Source: Ridgeia piscesae (lineage: Eukaryota > Annelida > Polychaeta > Sabellida > Siboglinidae). From it: 64,000 nt of DNA. The stretch covers positions 50,001 through 114,000 of the forward strand of contig JAODUO010000628.1 in assembly GCA_025642075.2 (NCBI GenBank), given 5' to 3'. The translations under genes were made by a program, and so were the position numbers. Shown in pieces: positions 36,140 to 48,059 of this stretch. How positions within the stretch are numbered: position 1 is the stretch's first letter; every line of letters begins with the position of its first letter. The notes beneath the pieces are model-generated. The model did no database searches, had not been told where the DNA came from, and saw only the letters and a program-made list of their open reading frames with translations.

Positions 36140-36390
36140 GGATCCACGTGAAAGACATTCATGAAAGACGTCAGTCGTGAGAGCCACGTGATTCGTGAAA
36201 GAAGACGTCATTCACGAGGACCTCGTTATTCGTGAAAGAACCCGTCAATCTTGACATCAACTGCATAATAACAAGGCGGAACACTGCGGACTGAACAATG
36301 CCATGCACTGGCCGTATACAGCCTTGTGATATTGCTTACTGAACAGTGAACAGTACCATGCACTGCACGCATACAATCTTACGACATTGC
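36140..36390. repeat. two short degenerate tandem repeats
   Basis: At about 36145-36250 there are three ~39-bp units built on CCACGTGAAAGA..GACGTCA, with two CACGTG and two GACGTCA/T sites. At about 36300-36390 two ~56-bp units start with CATGCACTG (36302 and 36358). Confidence 0.6.
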
Positions 36391-36399
36391 GGACTGTGT

Positions 36400-36400
36400 G

Positions 36401-36443
<43 letters not shown>

Positions 36444-37193
36444 ATGCGTGCGTGCGTGCGTGCGTGCGTGTGTGTGCGCGCGCGTTAGATCACACTATGT
36501 ACTATCCGTAGAACTCAGATGACCAAAGTCAAGTTCTACTTGTATTAGTCACAGTTATAAGAGCTCAACAAATACAAATTAAGTCTTAGTTTAAAGCGAA
36601 TCGCTCTGATCGTGTGATCATGTAAACAAAACCAGTAGTTGGCGGAAACATGACATACTTGCTTTGATGTTGAACATTGAAACGGTACACCTGCGCCCCT
36701 TATCGAACTTTGTGGGTTCAGACACAATTGTCAATTGCTATAAATATAAGCTCCCTATACAAAAATAAGGTTTCCACACTCCAAGATTCAATTTTAGTTA
36801 CTTCGCTCCCTACCCAGAGTGCTTTATTGAGCAAATACAACATCAACAATCAGCGAAAAACGAGGATTAATGACACTTGTCGAGGATCGATGGGGTCATG
36901 TACGTGATGACTTGATTGCATGATTCGTGATCTGCATATCTCGACGGCGCAGAGCAAATAGGAGGCTTCGCGGACATCTGTGACTTCTCACCTCGGAACT
37001 TTCTCCTCTGCCGCTTCCGCTTCCGCTTCGTTCTCGTTCTCGTTCTCGTTCTCGTTCTCGTTCTCGTTCTCGTTCTCGTTCTCGTTCTCGTTCTCGTTCT
37101 CGTTCTCGTTCTCGTTCTCGTTCTCGTTCTCGTTCTCGTTCTCGTTCTCGTTCTAGAGGCGGTCTATATCAAGACACGCCGTTGTCTGGTGAA
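36400..37193 (+). mobile_element. dispersed repeat, copy B, carrying (TTCTCG)20-21
   Basis: Direct copy of 11890-12604: it opens with a (GCGT)n array (about 36400-36480), then the shared body (gtagttggcggaaaca; ttgctttgatgttgaacattgaa split by a few changes), and ends with 20 perfect TTCTCG units (37031-37150) plus one TTCTAG, then the shared right flank. Body divergence is substantial while array length is almost the same. Confidence 0.7.
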
Positions 37194-38136
37194 TGGTGAG
37201 GTATCTAGCCATTTGATGACGGCCGCTAACCTGGACACACCCAACTACAACTCCTTGTAGGTTCTAACTAAAAAAAAACAGAAGTACTTTAATCAAACCA
37301 TTGAGACCCCTCGCCGCCTGTGCAGTCAGCCTCCCTGGTTAGTTTCACTCATCGCGTTCACTAAACAATACACGGCGTAACATTATAATTACAGCCAATT
37401 CGCCATTACCCATGACATCTCGATCTATTAAAATAGCTTGTTAGTGTGATGTATGTGCCTAACCAGTTAAAACAAATGCTATCATCATCATCATGTTGTC
37501 GGTCGCGATGCGTCAAAGACTGCTTCCATCAATTGACTAATGCTCGCCATCTATCCGACAGACGGCGGGAAAATTTATGGATGTAGAGGTTTGAAATTGG
37601 TGGTGTATATAAATTTTATGAAAACAGGGAAAATATTAATTTGATACGTCATTATTTACTGTGGTAGATTATTCAATAAAGTGAGCAGGACTTTATAACT
37701 GAAGCGTAGTTTTGGTTAAAGTTTGTTAGTTAACAGTATTTTTGAACAGATTATTATAGTGGGTGATAATAGGGTAATCTAGGCTTCGACAAATTGTAAA
37801 CAAGATTGAGCAAATCTCTTTATTTGATATAGTATATAAGAGATAAAGCAATAAGAGTAACAACTACATATGTAAGATAAAACTGTGAATAGGTATCATT
37901 GTTATTAAAAATAAACAAGTGTTTTAGTAGGAAACCCTTGTTTGTTTATATAGGTAGTGTCCAACGTTTCCGCTAGGGAACGGTACCAGTACAGACTACA
38001 CTTATTGTTCATGGTAGCATAGGTAGTAAGTTGTTTATAACATAAAGTGTGCTGCAGTTGCTGTACACAATAAACAAACAGTCTTTCTAAAGACTAAGTT
38101 GGTTTAAACTAAGAGTTGATTTTGACAAATCGTAAT

Positions 38137-39204
38137 ATGGCACCTGGCAAGCGGCAAGTGAAGGCAAGGAGGCACTTGGTATGTAACCACTGCCACAGCT
38201 TGGTGGATTTTGCCGTATCGGGGTGCGAAAAAACTTGGTCAGAGACAACGGAGGAAGGGTTTACGTTCCAATGTTTAGGGTGTTGGAAAGGGGACTGTCT
38301 GACAGCAGAGTTAGCTAGGCTAACGGATATTGTGAAGGGGATGCAGAGTGGAGGGAGGGTGATTGCAAGGACAACAAATGGAGAAAGAACAACAGGAAAC
38401 GTGACATGCAGGAAGGTGACAGGGGAGAAAGTGACAGTAGAGAAGGAGGGAGGGACAAGCGGACAGGAGATGAGAGAAGTAGATGCGACAGGAGGTAAGA
38501 CGAATGGAAGAAAGGAAGTGAGAGATGATGTGACCAAACGGAAGTCAATAACAAGGACGATGACAGGAAGAAAAGAGACCGGAAAGAAAGGAACAACAGA
38601 GAAAGCGGCAGGGGGAAAAGTCAGCAACCAGGGAGATGCAAAACGGAGGAGCTACTCTGAAGCAGTGATCGAGGGGGCATTGAGAACAGAAAGGGTATTT
38701 ATGGGAGACTCCATTTTGCGAAAGACAGACAGGACATTAAGCAAAGGTGAAGACGTTGTTGTTTGTCTTCCGGGAGCTAGGATAGAGCATGTGACTGAAC
38801 GGGTAGAGAACGTATTGGGGCATGGCCAAGGGGGGTCTATATTAGTACATGTAGGGACAAACAATGCAGACAGGGATGGAACAACCAGGATAGTAAAGAG
38901 ATACAGAGAGTTGGTAGAGACACTAAAGAAGACGAGAGTTGAACAGATCATACTCTCAGGAATCTTGCCAGTGATGAGGGGAACAACATTTAGAAACTGC
39001 AAGAGGATGGCAATTAACGCACTATTAGAGCAGATGTGTGAAGAAGAAGGAGTTGGATTTGTAGATTTGTGGGGATATTTTGTTGGGAAAGAAGACATGT
39101 TTATGAGGGATGGCCTCCATCTAAGCGGAAAGGGTGCAGCAGTGTTCTCCGAGAACCTTCTTCGATCAATGGACAATGGAACAGGTTGCAACTTTTTAAA
39201 CTAG
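38137..39204 (+). CDS. CR1 LINE ORF1 protein with SGNH-type esterase domain
   Basis: I take Met at 38137 (MAPGKRQVKARRH) as start; an in-frame ATG at 38116 would add seven residues. Numbered from 38116, residues 23-61 contain a CNHC..C..CLGC cysteine cluster like a PHD/zinc module. Residues 85-180 are Lys/Thr/Gly-rich and repetitive. The C-terminal part is an SGNH/GDSL hydrolase fold: MGDS nucleophile block (197-199), HVGTNN (247-250) and RDGLH (Asp332, His335), the expected Ser, Asn and Asp-His catalytic set. In CR1 elements this ORF1 esterase is thought to act with nucleic-acid binding during retrotransposition. The frame is intact, which is unusual next to a broken ORF2. Confidence 0.9.
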   Translation: MAPGKRQVKARRHLVCNHCHSLVDFAVSGCEKTWSETTEEGFTFQCLGCWKGDCLTAELARLTDIVKGMQSGGRVIARTTNGERTTGNVTCRKVTGEKVTVEKEGGTSGQEMREVDATGGKTNGRKEVRDDVTKRKSITRTMTGRKETGKKGTTEKAAGGKVSNQGDAKRRSYSEAVIEGALRTERVFMGDSILRKTDRTLSKGEDVVVCLPGARIEHVTERVENVLGHGQGGSILVHVGTNNADRDGTTRIVKRYRELVETLKKTRVEQIILSGILPVMRGTTFRNCKRMAINALLEQMCEEEGVGFVDLWGYFVGKEDMFMRDGLHLSGKGAAVFSENLLRSMDNGTGCNFLN

Positions 39205-39289
39205 TTTCGCAGGGGGGATACACAGAGAAGCCAAATACTAGAGGCATAGATAAAGATAGCAAAAAGACATCAGCAAAGAACAGCCTGGA

Positions 39290-41849
39290 AAGCCCTACGA
39301 AATTTGGTTATAAATGTGTTTGTTTAAATGCAAGGAGCATAGTAAACAAAAGAAATGAACTAAACATTATGGTAGAAGATATTGACCCTCACATAATAGG
39401 TATAACTGAATCTTGGGCCACACCGATATATCAGATGCCGAATTAGGAATGACAGGGTATGTAATGTTTAGGAAAGATAGATTAGGAAGAAAGGGAGGCG
39501 GAGTTATTTTATATATTAAAGAATCAATCCAAGCTTATGAAATAAAATTAGAAAAAGAAGCAGAATGTGAAGAAGCTGTCTGGTGTAACATAGTTACAGG
39601 AAACTCAACATTAACTGTTGAGTTAGTGTATCGGAGTCCAAACATAAGCATGGAAGAGAATGAAAACATACATAACGCTATCAAAGAAGTGAGTAAACGG
39701 GACTGTATTATTATGGGGGATTTTAACCATGGGCATATACAGTGGACATCTCTACAGAGTACCGGGAGAGAGGATCAAGAGTTTTTAAATTTAGTACAAG
39801 ATAGTTTCCTTTCTCAACATGTGTTAGAAGCAACCAGAGGCGAGAACGTGTTAGACATAGTATTGAGCTCACAGAAGGAATTTGTTGATAATGTCAAGAT
39901 ATGTGAGCCACTGGGGTGTAGTGATCACAACCAGATACATTTCAACATCAAAGTAAAGGGAGAACGGAATAGAAAAATAAGGTACAGGAAAAATTTTCAC
40001 AAAGGAAGATATAAGGACATGAGGGAATATTTAGCAAAGATAGACTGGAATAACACACTGAAGAATAAGACTGCAACAGAATGCTGGAATATTTTAAAGA
40101 GTGAAATTGACTGCGTCGTTGACAAATTTGTTCCGTTGAAAAAAACAGGGGAAACGGTCAAAGAAGAAACACTTATCGAAGGAAGCCATTAGAAAAATCA
40201 AGTACAAGAAAATGATGTGGAAGAGATATAGACATACTGGAAGTGAAGAAGACTATAGCATTTATAAAGAAGCACTTAATCAAGCTACAGCTGAAATTAG
40301 AAATTCAAAGAGAAGGTACGAACAAAAAATTGCTTTTAATATAAAACATGACGGCAAGAGTTTTTATGCGTATGTTCGAAGTAAACAGAAAGTACAGGAT
40401 AAGGTCGGTCCTCTAGAAGGTAGTGATGGAAACATAATAACAGAGGGATTCTTAATGGCAGAAAACCTAAATGAGTACTTTAGTTCGGTGTTTACCAGGG
40501 AAGATATTAGTATATTACCAGTACTTGAGACTAAGTTCGAAGGGAGAGAGTTTGACTATTTAGGACAACTAATTGTAACCCCAACAATGGTAGCTATGAA
40601 AATAAGAGATATGAAGGATAATAAATCACCTGGAGTGGAGTTTTCTTGTTAAAAATAAATTGATAAACCCATCTCAACATGGGTTTTTAAAGCGAGGTCA
40701 TGCTTAACAAATATGTTATGTTTTTTGGAAGATGTCACAAAGTGGGTAGATGAGGGATCACCAGTAGATATAATCTACTTAGATTTTAAAAAAGCCTTTG
40801 ACAAAGTGCCACACCAAAGACTACTACTTAAACTAAAGGCCCATGGCATAGGAAATGGAATGATCAACTGGATAGAAAAATGGCTTATTGATAGAAGACA
40901 AAGAGTAGTAGTTGATGGTGAGGTTTCAAACTGGAAATCGGTTTTGAGTGGAGTACCGCAGGGATCAGTACTGGGACCTATTTTATTCTTATTATATATC
41001 AATGATTTGGATGATGACATAACAAGCAAGGTGTTGAAGTTTGCAGACGACACAAAAGTGTTTAGGAAAATTAAAAGTGATGCAGATAGACAGCATTTAC
41101 AAGATGATCTTAATAAGTTGATAGAATGGTCTGAGAAGTGGCAAATGCTGTTTAATTTTGGGAAGTGTAAGTGCCTTCACACAGGACATGGGAATGAAGA
41201 TGCACAATATACAATGGGTGGTACTGTACTAAATACTACCTTAAAGGAAAAGGACTTAGGGTTAACTATTAGTGCTGACATGAAGGTATCAGAGCAGTGT
41301 GGAATTGCAGCAGGGAAGGGAAACCAAATTCTTGGATTAATTAGGCGAAATATAGTGTACAAAGAAAAAGAACTAATAATACCGCTGTATAAAACAATAG
41401 TTAGGCCTCACTTAGAATATTGTATACAAGCATGGAGGCCATATCGCAAGAAGGATATTGATATGCTAGAAAGAGTACAAAGGAGAGCAACCAAAATGAT
41501 ACAAAAACTCAGGAATATTAGTTATGAAATGCGTCTAAAAGAATGTGGTTTAACAACACTAGAAACCAGAAGATTGAGAGGAGATCAGATTGAGGTGTTT
41601 AAAATATTGAATGGATATGAAAATATTGACAGAAATATTTTTTTCACAGTCAAGGAAGAGAAAAGGACAAGAGGACATGGAGTTACATTAGCAAAGAAGC
41701 AGTGTAGACTGGATATTAGAAAATTTACATTTTCACAAAGAACAGTAAACGAATGGAACAGATTATCAGCTGATTGTGTAGGTGCTAGTAGTGTTAATAT
41801 ATTTAAAAATAAAATTGACATATATCTAAGACGGGCGGGGTATACTTAG
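39290..41849 (+). pseudogene. CR1 LINE ORF2 (endonuclease-RT), broken
   Basis: The endonuclease begins near YKCVCLNARSIVNKRNEL, with frame changes near 39412 and 40180. Catalytic blocks seen are ITESW, MGDFNH and GCSDHNQIHF. After DNKSPGVE (40635) the frame stops, and sequence equivalent to the RT fingers (the FKK..YRPVSL blocks) is missing, probably 0.2 kb. The RT resumes at 40713: DFKKAFDKVPHQRL, SGVPQGSVLGPILFLLYINDL and the FADD catalytic box (FADDTKVF), then a VRPHLEYCIQAW block and the C-terminal LERVQRRATKMI motif. The deletion and frameshifts make it non-functional. Confidence 0.92.
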
Positions 41850-41989
41850 ATAGATAGGTTGGACTCTCGATAAGCCAAATGGCTTCCTAGTCCACCTGCC
41901 ATCTAGAGCTGAATCTCTAGGTGGCAATCTTGTTAAATCTTGTTAAAAATTAGTTCCGGTTAGCTGTCAAACTTGGCGTCGGCTCTGGT

Positions 41990-42110
41990 TACGTAATAAT
42001 ATTTGTGTTTTGATCATCAAAATGTTAAACAATATACCGAGATGGTGAATGTACGTTATATTTAAATCTATCGGTTATATTTATGTAATTAAAAGATGGA
42101 TATGGATGTC
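41990..42110. repeat. inverted copy of 48455-48570 (left)
   Basis: Landmarks gtgttttgatcatcaaaatg, gatggtgaatgtacgt.atat and gtaattaaaagatgg occur here and, in reverse complement and the same order, at 48455-48570. The pair flanks the PIF/Harbinger region. Confidence 0.7.
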
Positions 42111-42388
42111 AACGATTGGGTATAACGGTATATATTGCCTATAGCAATAATCCGTAGTATTAACGTTTAAGTTTCGAAATCAAAGATATTCCAGGCTCGC
42201 CAGGGGCCGTATGCATGGCCAGGGACTAACTCGTGAAACTGGGTATAACTCGGTTGCGAGGTCGCAAGTTCGCTAATCCGGTATGCATGAACACCGCATA
42301 GGCTCGATTTTAGGCTGTTGCCCGCACTTCGACCGCCTATCTCTAGGCTCGCTAGCTAGGAGGTGTAACTCTTAGGCGGTGGTGAAAA

Positions 42389-44560
42389 ATGGCGGCCGTG
42401 GTAGTTTGGAGAAGTAAACACAGGAGGAATTTGAAGCGAAATCGGGTATTCCGTGATAGGAGGAATCCACTGGATATGTACGACGACGTGGAGTTATACG
42501 ACAAGTTTAGATTTCGCCGACACGATATCCTTACAATCGTAGATGAACTGCGAGACGACTTAGAGTACCCCGACACGCGACAAAGCCCCTTGCCGGCTAC
42601 TCTGCAAGTTGTAGTGGCTTTGCGGATGTTGCAAGTTTGTTTCTAGAACTTGGTGGCTGAGATCATCGGCATCGACCAGTCAACCGCATCCCGAACCATC
42701 TACCGTGTGACCAACGCTTTGGTCGCTCGGATGCATGAGTAGATACAGCTACCGACGCAACAACAAGCCGACCGGCACAAGGCGAAGTTCCTCCGGCTAG
42801 CAGGTTTCCCCCACCGTGGTGGCATGCATTGACGGGACCCACGTCCGCACGAGCACGAATATGTCAACAGGAAGAATGTTCACTCGATAAACGTCCAGGT
42901 AACGTGTGATTGATCAAATAGTTTAAATTTCCCAAAACCTTTATGCAATGTGACTCTGTTGTAACATACTAGGTAATTACCTATTTACTGAACTATTTCT
43001 TGAAGTACTTGGAATGAATCTGTGTGTTTTGCGTGTGCATGTGTGTACCAAAGCAACCATTGTAAAAGTATACGAATACATGATCAAACATAGATTTAAA
43101 TACAACTTCATAATTGAAATATAAATAAATTGTATTAACTATTTGTAATTGTATTTGACACTACTTAAAATGAATTGGTTGTATAAATTTGTATTTAAAT
43201 TCTTCCCAAAATTATTTGTTTTTTTTCAAATAATATTTCAAGTACTTTTATTTGAGTACGGTTATTATTAAATGAAGAGTTAGATTTCATTCGCTTTTCT
43301 TCAGTCAAAATTTTCACTAGATCATTTGAAAATTGACCACATTTTCTAGTAAGAAAGAAAACCATTATCACTGAGGTCATACCAATGAAAGCAGGGTAAA
43401 TTGTCTAGTTGTCACCTGTGAGCAGCTTTGTTTTGTTGCTAATAAGACTGCTAACACATATTTGCTCTGTATAGTCTGAGGGGAGGTAGGAGTTTCTCAA
43501 ACAGCATTACTTGCCTACATTGTTGACATTTGACAGCATACCAACTGTAGCTATATAGGAATATATCATGTAATAATGACACAAATATGATGATGTATTG
43601 ATTTGACTACATATACAGGGTCCTTGAATAATAATTATTATTCACTTATGTGAAACACCTATATACTGTACATTGTGAAACAGTTAATTTTGCCTCTTGT
43701 GCCAGTCACTGATGTTTCCTCTGATTAAAGTAGCAGCCTTATTTGCACTGGCCACTTAATTCCAATTAGTAACACCAGACACCTGCCCACAGCCACCAGC
43801 TCCTACTATTGTTTGTTCAAGTGCTCCTTGCAGCTGATAACACATGGCTACACTTTGAGGACAGTATAGTATATAATAGAGATTCCTGCATGCTAGGTGT
43901 TTATTGCTTGAATGGAAAGGGTGTTTTTATTATGACAGATCAAGGGAATTATGTGGGATACTTGGATCTTTTTACCTATTTCACTTTTTGGTATTTGCAT
44001 GTTTAATGCTATAAATGTGTTTAAATGCAAAAACATTCAGCTACTATTTTACTGTGTCATTTAAATTTAACAATAAAGTGCTTTTGAAATGCATCAGTTA
44101 CAAAAGAAATAATTTTATTTCACCCCTGTGCTAATGACCACTTCTAAATAAAATTTAAGACACGGTTTTGTTTCATGCACAAACTAGTAATAACTACACA
44201 ATATAAAGTATTAAAAAATACATTGACTAATGTATAAAAACATGCACATTAAATGAGTGTCATCTGTCTCTGTTGCAGTTGATATGTGATGCTGACATGA
44301 GGATTATGAACTGCACTGCCATTTGCCAAGTGGCCGGGTTCAGCCAAGATTCCAAAAGGGGAATCGCAGCTGTTTGCAGCATTCGAGTCGCCACGAAAAT
44401 CATTGACTGGTGTGTTTCTTGGGGACAGTGGGTATATATTCTCTCAACGATCCTCATCACGCGGAATCAACAGGAATGGTCATACACAGATGCCCACTGT
44501 GTCAACATAGCTGTCAAAGTAGCAGTTAACTGCTGCTTTAGTGGCTCCACTTGCATAAAC
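42389..44560 (+). pseudogene. HARBI1-like PIF/Harbinger transposase, intron-containing, broken
   Basis: The N-terminus (MAAVVVWRSKHRRNLKRNR, then VFRDRRNPLDMYDDVELYDKF and LPATLQVVVALRML) is open to 42643. Homology goes on in shifted frames: IIGIDQSTASRTIYRVTNAL (the helix-turn-helix-like region), then PTQQQADRHKAKFLRLAGFP and EYVNRKNVHSINVQ. There a donor (CCAG|GTAACG, 42899) and an acceptor (ctctgttgcag, 44277) bound a 1.4-kb intron. It resumes as LICDADMRIMNC and, after a frameshift, WPGS and LGDSGY, a hallmark of HARBI1-type transposases. The family's DDE nuclease is divided among several frames here, so it is inactive. Confidence 0.85.
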
Positions 44561-44853
44561 CAGCTGGCACCTGGCTCAGGCTGTGGTGGAGGTTCTGGCA
44601 GTGGTGCAGGCATCACAGATGATGATACATCTGGAATGCCAAAACATGTTCCTTTAGTAACTTATTTGAATTAGTACGTGTACTTTATTATTGACATAGT
44701 CAATCATGTTTTCTGTAACTGAAGAATAGAGTCACTATACCTGTATGTTGCCATGGTTCAGTCTTACCCAACTGCTATTTACTCACATAATATACAAGAT
44801 GTTCCTAGATTAAAAATGTATGTACACTCCCACACACCAACATTTTTGTGTGG

Positions 44854-44874
44854 GGTGTGGTGTGGTGTGGTGTG

Positions 44875-44951
<77 letters not shown>
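44854..44951. repeat. (GT)n microsatellite
   Basis: GGTGT-rich start, then a long uninterrupted GT array. Confidence 0.95.
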
Positions 44952-44953
<2 letters not shown>

Positions 44954-45214
44954 TGTGTGTTTTTTGTGTGTGTAAGTATGATTATTGTTTAGAATTTAGA
45001 AGGTGACAGATCATTGTAGATGTGACAAAGTGTGGATATTGACCTCTGTCCTATTATGTAACTCTACCAGTCACCAACTTGGTCCACCACCAACTCTAGG
45101 GCTGACCATGCTCTTGTGTATTGCTATTGTAGTATAATTGCCCTGGTCATGGATGCCTGTCACTTTATGGTGACTGCCTGTAACTTGAGTCCCCCACTCT
45201 GCTATTTTTATGAT

Positions 45215-45219
<5 letters not shown>

Positions 45220-45286
<67 letters not shown>
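45220..45286. repeat. (CT)n microsatellite
   Basis: About 33 uninterrupted CT units. Confidence 0.97.
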
Positions 45287-45290
<4 letters not shown>

Positions 45291-46189
45291 TATACTGGGA
45301 AGTTTCAATTATTAGGATGCTTGATGCAACCCTCAATGTTTACATAAGCTGTTTGACATTGCAAATTAGATATGGAAATCAAAGATTAATTGAGATTGCT
45401 CACCTCATGCATCATCCACTGGCAGAGCCATAGCCTGCCCATCACCTGTGTCCAGCATGAAGCTGTCTGTGCCTTGCACTGAAACATGAACATTATAAGT
45501 TTTGTAAATATTACATATTTACGTATTGTGTTAATAGGTTATTTTCATTGTATCGTGTATGAGTTGCATATTACTGTACATAATAATTAGTTCTGTATAA
45601 CAGTTCTGCATAAGAGTTTCTTTCACAATACAACTGTTTGTAGCACTCAAATCATTATATAAATTTGAATATAGGCATATGTTTGATTTACTAATGGATG
45701 TTGAACTATTATAAATAAAGTGTCATGATATGTTCCATTAATGCATTTGGTTCATTTTTATCGAAATGAGAATTATAGTTGTAATAATTGTACTTCAACA
45801 ATAATTACATATACTAGTATATGTTTTAATATAAATTTATTTTGTGTTATAATTTATGTTATCAACAAGTCTGAAAACAGTCAGTCCTCGCTTTCACTTA
45901 ATTTTGTTGTAATATATCACAAGCATAAATATCACAAAATAAAATAATTAAATTTAAATAAAAAAAAACTTTTTGGGATTTTATTTCATTTGTTTAATTT
46001 CTATTACTTTTTTTTAGCAGAGAAGACACTGTAGTAAATAAGGAATTGTACATAATACGGTGACACTTGAAAGTACAACACACACCACAGACAGTAATCA
46101 TTCGTTTGACGAGATGTGAATACTCACCATCAATTCTGTTGTCACATCGCCATATCGGTTCCTTCACCAATTGTATCCATTGTGATATC

Positions 46190-46500
46190 AGCATACAGTG
46201 GAGGTGTGCTTGGTGGTCTGCCTACCACTTTTCCCTGATCACATAGTGCGTTCAAAGACCGCAGATTTCAAATCTTTCCCCTTTTGTTTAGGTCGTCCTC
46301 CGTTCTTAGACTTAGCGCCATCCCGAGCGAATTCACTTCAGCGTTGAGTTCGCCTCTCGCCAAACTTCCTTTTTATTCTTTGTTACCGAATTTTGTAACT
46401 TGCTCATCAAAATACTTTTTTCGTTGCCGATTCCCTCAATTAAAAATATTATTTCGTCATCTCGACAGGTCGGCTTACGCTTAACTTTTTCTCTACGCGC
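46190..46500 (-). pseudogene. Myb/SANT-like DNA-binding protein of the PIF/Harbinger element, broken
   Basis: On the minus strand, from about 46500, a frame reads RKPTCRDDEIIFLIEGIGN, then KSILMSKLQNSVTKNKKEVW: the trihelix/MSANT pattern in which Harbinger second proteins carry an E-x-L-x2-L..L..K-x3-W helix set. A stop and a frameshift follow. Later pieces in other frames (GRPKQKGKDLKSAVFERTM; VGRPPSTPPLYADITMDTIG) match the usual linker and a PPPPLTPLE-type region. In this superfamily the Myb-like protein binds the ends and helps import the transposase. It is inactive here. Confidence 0.8.
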
Positions 46501-47084
46501 TTCCCACCTTCGCTGACTTCCGTGCCAAGCTTAATGTAAACAAACACTGACCACGTCCTGCGATGAACCGCCGCTTTGACCCTGTGCGTCACCGCGCGCG
46601 TGCGCAATGCGGCACAATTCGTGGGGAATCCCTGTTTCGAAGCGGTAATAGCTTTTCAAACTGACTCTCAGGACCGCGGTCTGCAGACCAACTATGCGGC
46701 GGCTAAATCGCACTGCGCCCGGCTCATGCATACCGACTGAATCACTCGCTAGGCCACGGCACAGTTAGTCGGAGGGTAGTGCCTGTGCGGCGCCTAACCT
46801 AGTCTGGGGACATGCATATGAGCCCAGATGCATAGCCATATATATATGCCTACACAATTTGGACCTCCACCTATATCCCTCAATATATCCAACAACTAAA
46901 TTTCACATACACGTACCTATAAATCAACTGGATCCATCCAATAAAGCTTCACCAGAAACTCCCAACTGCATAAAATTAATACCTATAAACTGGAAGATTT
47001 TGTCTGGGATACCGAGTTTCATACAAATTCAAGAGAGGTGGTAGGCGAATTGCTAAAGTTTTATTTTATAAAAAAAATATTGGT

Positions 47085-47440
47085 AACAGTTGTATAGTAG
47101 TGTAATGGCGCATGGCTAAACCCGACTTCGACTTAGAGGACCTGGGTTGAATTATGTGCTGCCGTGTCAAACCTTGGGCAAGTTTTTTCACTCTATATTA
47201 CTTCAGTTCACTTGGCTATATTTTAGTGAATGTATATCTGGCTATAGACAGTGGTGGATATTTGTGTACGAACAGTCTTTGCGCTTTAATTGCAGCATCG
47301 CTGGGTGCTTCCCACAGAAGCCGAAATGATGTTCCGTTGAATAGGTTTGCCAGGGAAAAAAGTGTAAATAGCTTTGTCTTTGAGCAATCCTGATCAAGGA
47401 TTGTATACTGCGATATAAAAGAACTTACCTTTTAATAAAT
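47085..47440 (+). mobile_element. tRNA-derived SINE, copy 2 (most complete)
   Basis: The head has a pol III A-box-like TGGCGCATGGCTAAA and a B-box-like GGGTTGAATT (about 47102-47155), spaced as in a tRNA. The body matches the other two copies, and the 3' end (ctttgagcaatcctga..actgcgatataaaagaactta) is the kind of LINE-shared tail used for mobilisation. It suggests a family active in this genome in the past. Confidence 0.8.
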
Positions 47441-48059
47441 ACTAATATAGCTATTAAAAAGCAAGTTAGCTTCACACAATTATGCCAAGCTTATGAGCCC
47501 ATGTATCTTACCTTGTATACCATGCCATTTTAAGGAGAATTGTATAAAACGATGCTGTGTAAAGTTGTTTTAATAAATCACAAAAATAATAAATGCAGTT
47601 ATATGTTCACTTTTGATTCAACACATGTAATAATGTAGGAAATGTACCATCATGAATACTATGTTATGTCTACACAATTGTGTATCAATCGTCTTCATTA
47701 GGTGGCCATGAAAGGATGTTGCAGGCGTCTCAACATCTCATCTCCCACGTATTTTGCAGCCAAGTTCTCATTTTTACAACAGAAAAAACATTAAAAATAA
47801 CTGAGCACCTGTTGCTTCTAGTATAATTTTAATGGTGGGAATTATTTCAGAAAATTATTTAAGAGAAGATGACTTTCAATAAATTCAATAACTCACAGTT
47901 TGTCATTGTATTTCAGTAACAATTACCACACAGTCACAGTCCAGATAAGATTCAAAGAAGAATGACGGCAGCTCTCTTCCTTATTTACATCAGTGATTTA
48001 TCAGCAATATCAACTCCACAGTCTGACTTTTTTACTCCACCAGGAGTGTTGTCCAGTAC

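Larger units (their letters stand above)
37680..41965 (+). mobile_element. nearly full-length CR1 LINE
   Basis: ORF1 (esterase type) and ORF2 (endonuclease-RT) lie in the standard order on the plus strand, preceded by about 0.45 kb of probable 5' UTR. The 3' UTR has AAGCCAAATGGCTT and GCCATCTAGAGCTGAATCTC motifs and ends with two copies of ATCTTGTTAA at about 41930-41955, the short terminal repeat expected for CR1. ORF1 is intact; ORF2 has frameshifts and an internal deletion. Confidence 0.9.
42203..46830. mobile_element. decayed two-gene PIF/Harbinger DNA transposon
   Basis: The left end (GGGGCCGTATGCATGGCC..GACTAAC) and right end (in reverse: GGGCTCATATGCATGTCC..GACTAGG) are imperfect inverted repeats. 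Between them lie a HARBI1-like transposase (plus strand) and a Myb/SANT-like gene (minus strand), the usual convergent pair of animal Harbinger elements. No clean TWA target duplication is visible. (GT)n and (CT)n arrays (44854-44951, 45220-45286) lie between the genes. Confidence 0.75.

Noticed and set aside
38109..39191. Minus-strand ORFs of 172 and 179 aa
   Set aside because: Antisense shadows of the intact CR1 ORF1.
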